DNA from: Ancylostoma caninum
Taxonomy: Eukaryota; Nematoda; Chromadorea; Rhabditida; Ancylostomatidae
Direction of reading: 5' to 3'
Assembly: GCA_037903475.1 (NCBI GenBank)
Contig: JBAJFG010000359.1
Span: forward strand, 578,001-642,000
DNA: 64,000 bases
Both the position numbers and the translations under genes were made by a program. Below, piece by piece: positions 1 through 21,179 of this stretch. The notes under the pieces were generated by a model. That model worked only from the letters and a program-made list of their open reading frames with translations. It did not search any database and was not told the DNA's origin. Position 1 is the first letter of the stretch. Every line of letters begins with the position of its first letter.

Positions 1-302
1 TTCCACTTATTTCCTCAATAAACCTACAAAAAGAGCAATTCGGGCGATTACTTTACTATTCCATGAAGAAGAATGAAGAAATCTGTAAAGAAATAAAGGA
101 GACTTGGGTTGCTTGAGCTTTAGTTCTCCAATTCTGTTAACCTGGACCCCAAACTTGTTTGCTGTTAAGGCTTAGCAGCCATAGGCATGCAATTCCCTTG
201 CTCTCGAGTTTTCATTCTCGATTAATTGCCAAGTAATCTTCCCGATAAGAGTGCGGAACCCTCTTCAATCTTACACTGTCCTTTTTCTGCAGATCCCTAC
301 CC

Positions 303-729
303 TTAAAGGCAGCAGGAGCTGAAATCCTCGACTCCGAGCTGAGCTGTGGGTGATGAAGTACAGACTATCATCACAGACAATGATGGCCCTGCAGAGAAAA
401 TGGAACATTCGGGAACACGCCTGGCCCACGAGTTTTCCCCGGCGCACCATTGCGGTGCGTGGTTTGGCGCAAAGGGAAACGAAATGCATTCAATTCACAG
501 GGTTTCATGGCGGGACTCAGCCAAAACCACGCTCCGCGATGGCTTCCGCGCCGGGGAAAACTCGTCCGCGTACGAACACGGCCAGGCGTGTTCGCGACGA
601 ATATCCCATTTTCTCTGCAGGTAAGCCATCATTGTCTGTGTTCGTTTCACATTTATGATGTGCCGAGTCTGTACTTCACCACGCGCAGCTCAGCTCAGAG
701 TCGAGAATTTCAGCTCCTGCTGCCTTTAA
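303..729. mobile_element. Foldback MITE with TTAA ends, copy 1
   Basis: Two long arms are inverted copies of each other around a centre near 500-530. The termini are TTAA + AGGCAGCAGGAGCTGAAAT on the left and the reverse complement + TTAA on the right. TTAA at both ends is the target-site signature of piggyBac-type elements; the assignment to that group is inference. There is no transposase, so the copy is non-autonomous. The short ORFs inside read through both arms and are not genes. A second copy lies at 17338-17808. Confidence 0.85.
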
Positions 730-1570
730 TACCGAGAATTCTATTCGAAAACCGAAAAAATCGGGACTCCCATGACTCAGGCGATGAGTCACCGGCCACT
801 GACAGACAGTATTAGGAAGTAGCCATTTATTATATAGGTACCGAGCCTAAACCGCCGCTACGCGGCGCTCTGTCTCGCTCCCGTGCCATCTTACCTCTCA
901 GCTAGGTAAACTCTGAAAAGAAAGAAAAAAACCATCCCGAGCCAGAGCTACGAAGCGGCGCTTTGTCTCAGACCTGTGCGCAACGTTACCCTAAAGCTGC
1001 CTAGCTCAAAGAAAATCTGCAAATTCTGCGAATTTCTGCAAATTCACTTCGTTATTTTTTTGTGGAAGATTTGAAGAGAAATGATTTTGCCAGCTTTATT
1101 CGAACGAGTTGGGTCCTTACGTGATTCTCATTGTTAAGTGGGATTTTTACTTCACGGCCCTCCCTTTCCTCTTAAATGAATGGTCTTTGCTCACTGTCCA
1201 CTCTGAAACCCTAAAGAAGTGTGAGGCAACTCAAATTGCCTACCCCAACTCACAAAAAAATACCCATCCCGAGCCAGAGCACCGCTTCGCGGCGCTGTGT
1301 TTTAGATCTGTGCGCCACATTACCCTTGTGTGGTTCACTGGCTTTTTGCAATGAATTTATCAAACAGGATGAAAATGAGTGAATGTAGAGAACAGCCCAC
1401 CAAGCCCCAATGCGCTTATCAGCACCCTTATATGCTGTGTGGTATCTCAGCATGTACAATACAAATAAACACAACTGTGATACGCCTCGAGGAGGTCAGT
1501 GGAGAGGTCGCGGAAAGCTGTGCTCTCAGAGACACTCCGGCGCACTTTCCAGATTGGATTACATCGTCAT
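730..1570. repeat. Gene-free stretch with degenerate direct repeats
   Basis: No gene is seen. A block with the core CCATCCCGAGCCAGAGC followed by GCGGCGC and an ACGTTACCC-like end occurs near 933-990 and again near 1265-1326; a looser version lies near 843-900. These are diverged direct copies of an unidentified repeat. Confidence 0.5.
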
Positions 1571-1574
1571 TAAA

Positions 1575-1712
1575 GTAGGTTGACGTTGGTAGTGACACTT
1601 GGCACATTGAATTTGGCATAGGCGATTGTGGTGTGTCGTTGAACATGCTATAGGCAATTGTGACGTGGCGTTGAACTTGCGTGAGCGGTTGAGGTATGTC
1701 GTTGAACTTCGT
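1575..1712. repeat. Short degenerate tandem repeat (GTCGTTGAAC units)
   Basis: Three to four imperfect units of about 40-45 bp share GTGTCGTTGAAC or GTGGCGTTGAAC followed by an ATTGTG/GGTTGAGG segment. The tract lies just beyond the 3' end of the BEL/Pao envelope relic, where an LTR would be expected, but I cannot define an LTR here. Confidence 0.5.
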
Positions 1713-1779
1713 ATGTACACAGCCCATCGAAACAGACAAATCATCAACGGGATGACAGAGAGCGTTACTGACAAGTAAC

Positions 1780-3900
1780 TCAAGCTCTCATGTTTTCTTT
1801 ACAGATGGATGAACATATGCACGCGAGCGATTTCGCCAGAGCAGTTGCGATCCATTTTACTGTTAGCAGGGCATATTTCAGCAGTGCAAGTAACAGTGAT
1901 GGCCCAAAACAATAAGTAAGGGCTGTGATAATTGTGGCTGTGGTTATTGCAACCACAGCCGCTTTCGAGTGTTTCTTCATCGTTACAATTAGAGGAGTGA
2001 GGTCTGGAAAGCTAAGATCGGTGAACCAATCAGTCACGATCGACGTAACAGGTGGATATTGGATTTCGAAAACCGACCTTTTTCCAACGCTAGGGCGATA
2101 CATTAGCGTTGCCGAAAGTTCGATGTTTACCGATTTTCGGTTGCGAACGGTGGTGCATTTTTGCTGGACCACCGCACTGCTGAATTCGAGAACGATCTCG
2201 GATTGTTTATCGTTTGCATCACATTCAACCGCAAAGGCTTGACTATCGCAGTCGATTGTGAGCCACGTATGAGATAGTGAGGAACAGGATATATTTGCTC
2301 GTGCTGTTATGCTCCGCATAACGCATAGTTCATAGATTTCACATTATGTTGCCGTTACCCCATACCAGTCACTGCTCGATGTTGTTTCTTGTTTACACAG
2401 ATGCGCCCTGCAGCGCATTTGGGTTATTGTGATATGATACCGTGCTGCATAAAAGCACGGTATGACTGCTACCTAGGTCCGTTTACAATTGTCATGTGAA
2501 TACAAGCATGCAATAAAACTGAACCACCAAACTGCGCATACAGCAGTATATCCCGCGACCAATAAGTCGGGAAACCCGCAACCAATAAGACGGGTATACG
2601 TGCTCCTACCATGCAATCATAACATCCCCTTACGCTGTGGACTTCAACCATGCATGGTTGATCGATTATTAGTTCAGAGCTGTCTATTAGCATCTCAGAC
2701 TCTATCGTAAGCGTGAATTCGCCAACACCGGACGACGCTATCAGTGATTCGATGACCATTGCTATTTCAGGGGACGGTGTCGTTACCGGTAAACGGTTTG
2801 ACAGATCCAAACGAATTGCTTGGACAGTTGCATGTGGAGTGCGTTTTCACGCCCTCGCACGCACAGATCATGTCGTTTGTGCAATTGCTAAGATGTGAGA
2901 AAGCCATTTCATGCGTTTCACAATTCACTGGTAATCTGTAGTGGTCTGGTACGACAAATGCTTCCGTGTCGGAAATGGCATACCTACTGTCCAAAAGTTG
3001 CGAATGCGGATCTTGAACTGATATCACATTCACATTGAAATCTCCTATCTTTTTGAAGATGTATGGAGTCAGTAACGCTGAGTAGTTCTTTTCAGTGTTA
3101 TACATGGTGACCTCCACGTCTATTGGCACTACAAGTTTCCAGTCTTGGCAGCGTACCACTTCGAACACCTTCTCTGATCTAGGCACCTGAGCCAATCGAA
3201 AAAATGCGCAAGCGGGGAGCGGCAAGAAACATCCGCACACCAGGCCACTGCACGAGCTCGTGCAAGTTGAATATCCTGGATATTTGGCTGACTCCTCAAA
3301 TTCCGGTACAATTTCGTCCGGTGCTATTGTTGCGCATTTGATGTCTACGCACGAGCCAGCTTGAGGGCACCCCGTTTTCTGATATACACGAGGAGTAGTG
3401 TCGCAGGTGAAGAATAAGGAAACCTTAGAGCACGATAGCAACAGTGGTTTTCTAGTTATTTTTACTGTTCCGACGGCCCGGTTGTTATGCCGAATGAGGA
3501 TATGATACACAGTTCTTTGTGAACTCTGTTGAACAGAACTTCGCGATTGTAGGCATATCGACATACATAGCTGCTTTCGCAGGTGAGGTCAACCGTATGC
3601 CTCAAATACCCATGTTGGCGAGCTATACTCACGTTGATTAGCGAACGCAATGGATGTGAACCTTGGATTAAGGGCTTTTACCTCGAAGTTGGATAAATTC
3701 GTTGCACTGCGCGCAGAACTTCCGAATTTTCTTCTCACATCGAATTTCTTTATCATTAGCGTAAGGATTGTGAGCAGCACGAGCAAAAGAGTATATGCTA
3801 CTATGACGACTGATGCTGTTGCCCCAGGAGGTCAGCAATGTGGGTTTCCTATCAGGGATTTAGACAGGAAATTACCCATGTGGTCGCAGAAATCCGGTTG
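1780..3900 (-). pseudogene. Envelope (phlebovirus Gc-like) pseudogene of the BEL/Pao relic
   Basis: Envelope-coding sequence broken into open segments at about 3786-3589, 3564-2767, 2810-2469 and 2319-1780, which lie in different frames. The 3564-2767 segment is cysteine-rich and contains GCPQAGSCVDIKC, then a CSSCSGLVCGC...ACAFFRL stretch. These match the cysteine pattern around the fusion loop of class II phlebovirus Gc proteins (Pfam 'Phlebovirus glycoprotein G2'). The 2810-2469 segment has the GCYDCMVGA motif of the same family. The 2319-1780 segment ends with a long hydrophobic span and a short basic, Cys-containing tail, as expected of a membrane anchor. A further hydrophobic span (LLTILTLMI) near 3760 could be the internal signal that precedes the Gc part. 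In an intact element the product would sit in a membrane and mediate fusion; here frameshifts and stops make it non-functional. Confidence 0.85.
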
Positions 3901-3947
3901 ATCACATAGTTTGTCTGCGGAAGATGTTTGGTTTTGCGTTGCCGCTC

Positions 3948-5086
3948 TCAGACGTATCCTTGTCTTATCGGAATGCGGAGAATGAGCGCGTTTATAATGT
4001 TAACCCTCTCTGATACGTTTTGAAAAGATCGACGATGGTTGTCGAAACATAGTTCGAAGTTGCCTTTAAGGGGGATGATCTCCACAAAACCTTTCAGACA
4101 CTTCACTGCACCACTTGTGGGAGATGCTGTGACGGCACTGCTAGCGATTGTTAGTAGCATTATTGCTGTTTGAATCTTTCCAAACAGTGGTTTTGACGGT
4201 TTTGTAACCATCATGAGAGACGTAGATTGTCCATCATCCCTCTGGTCTCTCACGACCTCGCGGATAACATCATATGCGATTGTTTTCGACCTCCTTGAGG
4301 GTCGTTGCTGCAGGTTGGAACTGTCCTGCTCCTCTGGCTCGGAGGACATCTGTTCGGGAGCTTCATTTGGATAGCTTTGTAGCTCGAGAGGATACACTTT
4401 ATTCAGTGGTCTGCGCCAGGTGTTACCGTTAGGCGTTAGCAATTTAACCGATCTGACTTGTTTGTCTGCAGTTTCTACGAGTTGCACAATTTTTCCATAC
4501 ATCCAGTTCCCTCTTGGCAACAAATCTTGCTCCACTAGAACAATTTCACCAACCAAGGGCGCATTGGATATGGACGCATGTCTGGGTTGGGGAAGAACAC
4601 ATTTCTGGTTGTCCCGCAGATAGGTTAAGTAATCCTTACTCCATCTTTCTCAGAATTTCGCAGCAAGGTTTTCTGCGAACTCATACGCTTCTTTTGCTTG
4701 TTTCACGGTCTGAATAGTTTCCACATCAAATGAAGGATCGACCGCATCATCGATTGCCTGATTGGTGGGCAATGAGAATCGCGAGCCGCTTTGAAGAAAG
4801 TCAACAGGGCGTAGTGGTACCTGGTTGATTTCCGTCAAGCTGACCTTCGTTAGTGGTCTTGTATGTATTGATGATGGCTTCGATCTGCGCCATCACCGTG
4901 CACATATGTGCGAAGCTAAGCTTTCGCCTACCGATGGTTTTTGGAATGCTTGCTTCACTGTGCGAAATAGGCGCTCCCAAACACCACCCATCCAAGGTGC
5001 AGCTGGAGGGTTGAATAACCATCTGATTCTCTGGTTAGCGCAGTAGGACATACCCGACTTTCCGGTTATCTCGTCGTTCTCATATA
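3948..5086 (-). pseudogene. BEL/Pao integrase C-terminal part and DUF5641-like domain, broken
   Basis: The segment beginning at about 5099 contains FNPPAAPWMGGVWERLFRTV, a hallmark of the BEL/Pao integrase catalytic-core end. After a frameshift, the 5022-4801 frame carries AHMCTVMAQIEAIINT, which continues in the 4838-4650 frame as NQVPLRPVDFLQSGS. An in-frame stop near 4650 follows, and the 4556-3948 frame then resumes with VGEIVLVEQDLLPRGNWMYG, typical of the small domain (DUF5641) after the integrase in this family. The same frame later runs into a hydrophobic IMLLTIASSAVTASP segment that looks like the signal peptide of the envelope, so pol and env were encoded head to tail. At least one frameshift and one stop are present. 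Confidence 0.85.
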
Positions 5087-6018
5087 CAGGGTGCGGCAAA
5101 AGTATTGACCGCTTTTTGTATCACATAAATTATATAGAAAATCGAAATTGGATGGAAGACCAAGTGTGACCGTTTTGCTGCCTAGAATCCTGAGAACAAT
5201 GTAAAACTAAGACACACGTGTATTCGATCCATTTTGTCCCCAATTTTGCCAGTCGTCAACAGACAAGACGGGAGAAGGCTTCACCAGTGCGATGGAAGTG
5301 GTCATCTTCGACTTGATCCAGTTTTTTTTTTCCTGAGATGTTTTTGTGGAATGGGAACAGTGTTAAGGAATAGCATATGTTAAGCCTTCCACAAATCCTC
5401 TAATGAAAAGCACCAGCTGCTCATGTCTATGCTATGATTTAACTTTGTTTCGGTATTTCTTAATGGCGCAGAGGAGCTTCGTATCATTTCCTTCGGTTCC
5501 AGCGTCAAAATAACCGCATGACCGATATTCGGCAGAAGCGCACTTCCCGTAGGATCAATAACATGTTTAGAAGTAGGCTGTACCTTTTCTGAGAAGATTT
5601 TCCTCTGGCTTACTAATGAAGACATGAAAGGGGCTTTGCACAAGAAAACATTCGTGAGCTCTCCAGTTCCAAAGTGGCGACCATCGTACTCCTCCAGTTC
5701 CGAACAATTGGGTGGTACCACATGGGCGCTTTGGAGGAGCGAGCATGTGCTACACCACACCACAGCACGGGCTTGCGTGTGGATTGTTTGGAAGAAACAA
5801 AGGATGTAATCGACAACGGTCTCTACGGTGCATCACTTACGTCTTCCCTTGTTTTCTTTAGAGCTGTTCTCGAGAATGGGGACAAAATTGACCGGACATA
5901 GTCTTATGTTGTTCGCCATATTGTTTTCTGTATGTTATGAAGAAACCCGTTACATCTATGCCAAATACTGAGGTTTTCACGAGCCATTTCAAGCGGACAA
6001 TACTTTTGCCGCACCCTG
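5087..6018 (+). mobile_element. Tc/mariner-type insertion inside the integrase, 932 bp
   Basis: Terminal inverted repeats start CAGGGTGCGGCAAAAGTATT and match over 28 bp with one mismatch. The element is flanked by TA on both sides (5085-5086 and 6019-6020), the target duplication of the Tc1/mariner superfamily. Plus-strand reading near 5720-5895 gives LEERACATPHHS and, further on, VLENGDKI. I read these as a decayed C-terminus of a Tc/mariner transposase (family members end with a similar 'LEAKACAKPH...' block); this is inference. Most of the coding region is unreadable, so the copy is dead. It interrupts the BEL/Pao integrase core and is therefore younger than the relic. Confidence 0.85.
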
Positions 6019-6156
6019 TAGAGAATCTAGGATTTTCTGTCCCAGCTTGAAGTTGGTTGCACAGTCTGATCGTACCAGCTGCGACTCCTCTTCTTAAGAT
6101 GAACCGTACTAGGCAGTTCAAAAATGCTCCTGTGGACATGTGAGTGTGTGCGAGAT
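6019..6156 (-). pseudogene. BEL/Pao integrase core fragment
   Basis: Minus-strand reading from about 6150 gives MSTGAFLNCLVRFILRRGV, the conserved 'xSTxxFLxxxxRFxxRRG' block of the BEL/Pao integrase core, followed by a degraded stretch ending at the TA where the mariner-type element inserted. The rest of the integrase resumes beyond 5086. The fragment is abruptly bordered upstream by the hairpin at 6157. Confidence 0.75.
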
Positions 6157-6298
6157 CTTCACATCTCATGCAGTTAATGCTCAACCGCAACTAATGCTCC
6201 TTACCCGCTTTCTGTGGGTAAGGAGCATTAGTTGCGGTTGAGCATTAACTGCATGAGGTGTGAAGAACTGCATTAGTTGCGGTTGAGCATTAACTGCA
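6157..6298. repeat. Near-perfect hairpin plus an extra half-arm
   Basis: Arms at 6157-6206 and 6216-6265 are inverted copies (the core is GCAGTTAATGCTCAACCGCA) with a loop of about 9 bases. A further 31-bp direct copy of the inner arm follows at 6268-6298. The hairpin lies exactly between the BEL/Pao relic and the 3' end of sft-4. It is probably a small foldback element. Confidence 0.85.
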
Positions 6299-6344
6299 CA
6301 TTGGCCAGGTTTTCCATGTCGCTCGATATGAGTCAAAGCACACA

Positions 6345-6401
6345 TTTATTGAATTTGAAGAACTCAAGAGGCTTAAATGTATTACGAAATAAAGATTTAT
6401 T
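6345..6401 (-). terminator. Candidate poly(A) signals of sft-4
   Basis: Two AATAAA hexamers on the minus strand (6401-6396 and 6350-6345) lie 220-280 bases past the sft-4 stop codon. The 3' UTR therefore probably ends shortly before the hairpin at 6298. The choice between the two cannot be made from sequence alone. Confidence 0.5.
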
Positions 6402-6621
6402 TTCCTTAACAAATATTTTCTTGACGTAGAATCAAGCATGGAACAGACCCAAATGCAACAAAAAATCGTGAAGAAATAAATAAGAAAAAAACGTAGCAAG
6501 CAGTCAAACATTCACTAGAAACAACCACGGGAAAAGTACTATAGCTGATAAAATGTTTCGCATGCTTCCTCATCCACCGAGTGACACTTCTCGCCAGCCA
6601 AAACTTGCCTCCTACTATCTT

Positions 6622-17164
<10,543 letters not shown>

Positions 17165-17183
17165 CACCTTAAAAATCGTACTC
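17165..17183 (-). promoter_or_regulatory. sft-4: Splice or SL trans-splice acceptor of sft-4
   Basis: Minus-strand TTTTTATTTTGACAG ends at 17183, 18 bases before the ATG (17164). A strong U-rich acceptor this close to the start, with no upstream coding exon, is typical of nematode spliced-leader addition. A cis-spliced 5' UTR exon is the alternative. Confidence 0.6.
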
Positions 17184-17337
17184 TGTCAAAATAAAAATGA
17201 GCAATTGAACAAAAGAGCCACGGATTATTCATGCAAGCAGCAACTGCCTGATAGGAACACGTCCAGCAACAACCAAAAACAGACAGTCCGGGGAGGATGG
17301 TCATCTGATCCAACAATATTCAATGCCCTGTACCTCC

Positions 17338-17808
17338 TTAAACGCAGCAGGAGCTGAAATCCTCGACTACGAGCTGAGCTGTGGGTGATGAAGTACAGAC
17401 TCAGCACATCATAAATGTGAAACGAACACAGACAATGATGGCTTACCTGCACAGAAAATGAAACATTCGTCGCGAACACGCCTGGCCGTGTTCGCGCGCG
17501 GACGAGTTTTCCCCGGCGCAAAAGCCATTGCGGTGCGTGGTTTGGCGCAAAGGGAAAACGTAATGCTTTCAGTTCACAGGGTTTCATGGCGGGACTCGGC
17601 CAAAACCACGCGCCGCAATGGCTTTCGCGCCGGGGAAAACTCGTCCGCGCGCGAACACGGCCAGGCGCGTTCGCGACGAATGTTCCATTTCCTCTGCAGG
17701 TAAGCCATCATTGTCTGTGTTCGTTTCACATTTATGATGTGCTGAGTCTGTACTTCACCACACGCAGCTCAGCTCAGAGACGAGAATTTCAGCTCCTGCT
17801 GCCTTTAA
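17338..17808. mobile_element. Foldback MITE with TTAA ends, copy 2 (upstream of sft-4)
   Basis: Flanked by TTAA at 17338-17341 and 17805-17808, with termini CGCAGCAGGAGCTGAAAT and its near-complement. The arms (about 230 bp each) are inverted copies meeting near 17570, so the whole element can fold into one hairpin. It closely matches the copy at 303-729. It starts about 155 bases upstream of the sft-4 acceptor, in the likely promoter. Confidence 0.9.
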
Positions 17809-18135
17809 ATTTCGGCGTACTTCAAGCCAACATCATTTGAATGAGGGTCAAACCATTCCAATGACAGCTTTCGTAAATGTAATCTGATTGAATGCAATTA
17901 GGTTAGACCTTCCGTTCAGTTTGAAGATAAATCTGTAGCGAAGCATGTATCAGCTCAGATTTCGCGCTTATTTCGAGCTCGTTGCAACATAAACGTGTGC
18001 AAAATGAATATACATTAGTATTCAAGATTAAGGAAAAAAAAAGACTGGTTTTTTTGCCAAATACGATTGCTTTCTGCACAATTTTTTTAATACAAGCTGA
18101 ACGACCTGAACGCATAAATTCTCCACACATACTTA

Positions 18136-18310
18136 GAAGCCACTGTCTCCCTGACCGACATTATTAAAATCCACCGTATGCGCGTGCGTTGCTAGAACCC
18201 GGCTGGATAGATCCCTCGTGACACGGATACAATAGCTTCTTTTCACTAGCATTCTACTATTGTCCCCTTACATTCTCCTACCACTAGCTATATTCAATTA
18301 TTAGGCGCTA
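18136..18310 (+). repeat. Dispersed repeat family, copy C
   Basis: GAAGCCACTGTCTCCCTGAC, then ATTAAAATCCACCGT and an ACAATAGCTTCTTTTCACTA tail. It is co-linear with copy A over about 175 bp. Confidence 0.75.
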
Positions 18311-18700
18311 TCTGGGTAGTTCCGACCTAAAACTATCAAATTCGAAAATTTTGCCCAAATTTCGCATCTGAGAGTTATTCAATGCACTCACTGATCACGA
18401 AAATCACGTTCACTTTGGACCATGAGATTATTTTGCACAGTTACGCCAGAGTCGCTTTTACGAAAAGGAAGACAATGCTAATGAAATGAAGGCCGGCGCA
18501 TGGCATGTGGACAGGATGCATCATACGCGGCGCGGCCGTTGTGATTGGAGCAGCCCTGCACCAACTGAACGCCAAAATACTCCAATTCGCACTCTCAAAA
18601 CGTAGTTGCGTTTACGTGTTGTTGCGAATCCATAAGCTCCACTTCCATTTCCATTAAGAGAAGCAAACACAAACTCAAAAACGACTCAAAAGAAATGAGT

Positions 18701-18950
18701 TACAGTCTATCCGAAACGACGAGTCCGCCCACGTGGGGATCGAGAAGATGCCACATTTGCCGGCACTCTCTAATCTCTCTAATCGTCATCATCTCTAATC
18801 TGCTCATCACGTTTCATCGTTATCTTCATGGTATCGACCAATGATTTGACTGTGATGTGGACGACGTGGCAGCTAACGGCATACGCCCCAGCCGCGCCGC
18901 CTCTCGATCCTCGCGTGCGTGGGCGGACTCCTCGTTTCAGACAGACTGTA
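18701..18950. mobile_element. MITE with TACAGTCT ends (250 bp)
   Basis: Inverted repeats of about 50 bp: left TACAGTCTATCCGAAACGAC, right (reverse complement) TACAGTCTGTCTGAAACGAG, both continuing with GAGTCCGCCCACG and GATCGAGA. TA at both ends suggests Tc1/mariner-type mobilisation. There is no coding capacity. Confidence 0.85.
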
Positions 18951-20532
18951 CATGACTATCGAAAGTCTCACAGCCAGATGCTGGGAATTTCAAAAAATCT
19001 AATGTAAACACCAGTCAATTGTCTATGATTGGAAACAAACAACCTGTAGAAAACAACCTGTATTAATCCTGTAACGTAAGTGATGATTTGGGCACAGACA
19101 ATGTTCCGAAAATATCGACCTCAACAGCTCATCAGAAATCCAAAATCAAAACTTTTGGGGACTAAGAAGACCGGCCTGCTGTAAGTTCTAGACTCTGGCC
19201 AATCTTAACTGAAAACTTCTGGATAAGCAAGAAGTTTGCGCGCGAGACATATGAATACGAAATGAGTATGTACATTTCGAACATGTACAAAAGAATATGA
19301 TTCAAAAGTGTCGCAAATCCATACTTCTAGTTGCCAGCATCCGCGCTTGCAGATAGTACGTTGACCACTCACACCAGACGTGGAAACTTACATGAACCCA
19401 AGCTTTGCACAGATCCTGCTTCGAGCAGCTCAACTCCGAGAGATCCTCTTTGCCATCTTCTTTAGGATCCCTTTTTCCGTATATGAAGCAAATTTGCAGG
19501 AATCTCCTATCAAAATGCAAAATACTTTTGTCTTCTCAGAACCGCGAGAAGAGAAATACAATCTTCGACAAATGTCGTTAATCGTGGTTTACTGCCTCCC
19601 TGGCAGCGCACTGGACTTCGCGTATTTGTTCTTCTGAACACTGATGGACATTTTGTAGGTGTGCATTAAGAGTCTGCAGTATGTAAACTCTACCTCGCAA
19701 ATGGCATTATGTGGAGGGTGCAGAGATGCTTCGAAAACATAATCACGAAAATACAAGGTCGCTTCATGGATCTGACCCCGTGAATGTTACTCAAATATTA
19801 GGAAGAACAATGTGAATTTGATGTTATGCAAGGCGAGAAGCACTAGTACTTTTACGTAGTGCTGCTTTGTGACGTATGACCACTTGTAAATGGAGGGCAC
19901 TTCCGCCGAAACTTTGTACAGGGGTGTTACTCGAGGCGCTGATCACGAATATCGTATTCATTTTGTACTGTAAACCCATATTTGTGCGACTACGGTAGAT
20001 GTGCGGTAGAAAATTGGGAGAAAATGCCGATTTCGGGTAGAAAACGGAAGTGGCATGCAAAGTAATGTTGATAATCGTGATCCACATCTAAAACAACCCC
20101 TTTACGCAAAATTTGAGAAGATTCTGTGAGTCACCGTTTCCACAGCTTACCTACCCCACAAAAATGAGGTTACGATACAAAATAGATACGATGTTCGTGT
20201 TCAGCACCTCAAATAACCCTCCTATACTAGGTTCCAGCCAAAAATTTCTAGCGAAGATTTTGGGGCCAGTAAAGCTGAATAGTGCCGAAGTTTTGTATGC
20301 AGTACAACTAGGTGGAATATTAAGAAGCCTACTTGTTTTGCTTATTTTAAATCGAAGAAGATCGCCCTCCTCATCGAATGATCCGAACAAACAAAGTAGA
20401 GTCCAGTGAAGCGTGCCAAAAACAGCGATGCATGCGTTTAGGAAAAGAAATCGTGCTCCAATTCAAATAAGATGCGCAGGCGCCGAAACTACGGTGGCGC
20501 CTAATGTTCACTTGCGGGATGCATGTTCTTAT

Positions 20533-20612
20533 GGAGGGATTCGGGCCAGCCGGTTTCCCGTAACGCGTTCATACATTAGATTTTTATGTCAGTCAGGGAG
20601 GCAGTGGCTTGC
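20533..20612 (-). repeat. Dispersed repeat family, copy D (inverted)
   Basis: The reverse complement reads GCCACTGCCTCCCTGACTGA, then AAAAATCTAATGT and CGGCTGGCCCGAATCCCTCC; it is the most diverged of the four copies. Confidence 0.65.
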
Positions 20613-21179
20613 GGTTTAAAGGAAGTGTCTCACTCGAGAAATCGTTCTCGAGATTTCTATAGTAATACAGTTCTCGTTAGCTGAAAAGAATAATGGCACA
20701 CGTGAAATGTCTTGGAACCATCGGGAACCCTGGGTTCTGAAGAAATATTTCTCACAGAAGAAATGATCGGTATCTCATCAAAAGTGAACTGTAGCAGTCG
20801 TTGTCTTGGACATAATAACATGCGCTCGCTTCATACAGTAAGCATGGGCTAGTGACCCCGTGGAAAAGTATATTTGGTATTTCATAGCATTTCACGCATA
20901 TCACTAAACTCTGCGCAGCGTGTTGGTCCATAAACTGTTAACATCTCTGAGGAGACACCGCCTTTAAGATCAAACCAAGTAATAAAAATTGATTCCTTTT
21001 CATTCTGAACGTTACTTCCGACACAAGATGAAAAGTTCCGGAGGGTCAGCGGGCAGTCCTACCGTTATTTTTAAACGTCGCATGAAATATGTGTCGCGTG
21101 CAACTACAAAGGAGACACTCAAATAGACGGACGTGACCTACCAAGACGTAGGCTCACTAATGAATGCGATTTCTCGCCT

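Larger units (their letters stand above)
1713..6156 (-). mobile_element. Degenerate BEL/Pao retroelement with phlebovirus-type envelope
   Basis: Reading on the minus strand from 6156 down to about 1780, the order is integrase core, interrupting Tc/mariner insertion (5087-6018), integrase C-terminal part, a DUF5641-like domain, then an envelope polyprotein related to phlebovirus glycoprotein Gc. This order is that of the nematode BEL/Pao elements that have captured an envelope (C. elegans Cer7/Cer13 type; established knowledge). Gag, protease and reverse transcriptase are absent: the relic is cut off at the hairpin that begins at 6157. Several stops and frameshifts are present, so the copy is dead. 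No LTR pair could be found. Confidence 0.85.
17809..21179. other. Intergenic stretch upstream of sft-4; repeats only
   Basis: No gene is seen. It holds two dispersed repeat copies, a TACAGT-ended MITE and AT-rich repeat debris around 19720-20400, where motifs such as CACGAA...CGTATTCATTTTG and its inverted relatives recur. Confidence 0.5.

Noticed and set aside
5380..5816. Minus-strand ORFs inside the mariner-type insertion, first read as BEL/Pao gag-pol
   Set aside because: They lie wholly between the inverted ends of the Tc/mariner-type insertion and carry no gag, protease or RT motif.
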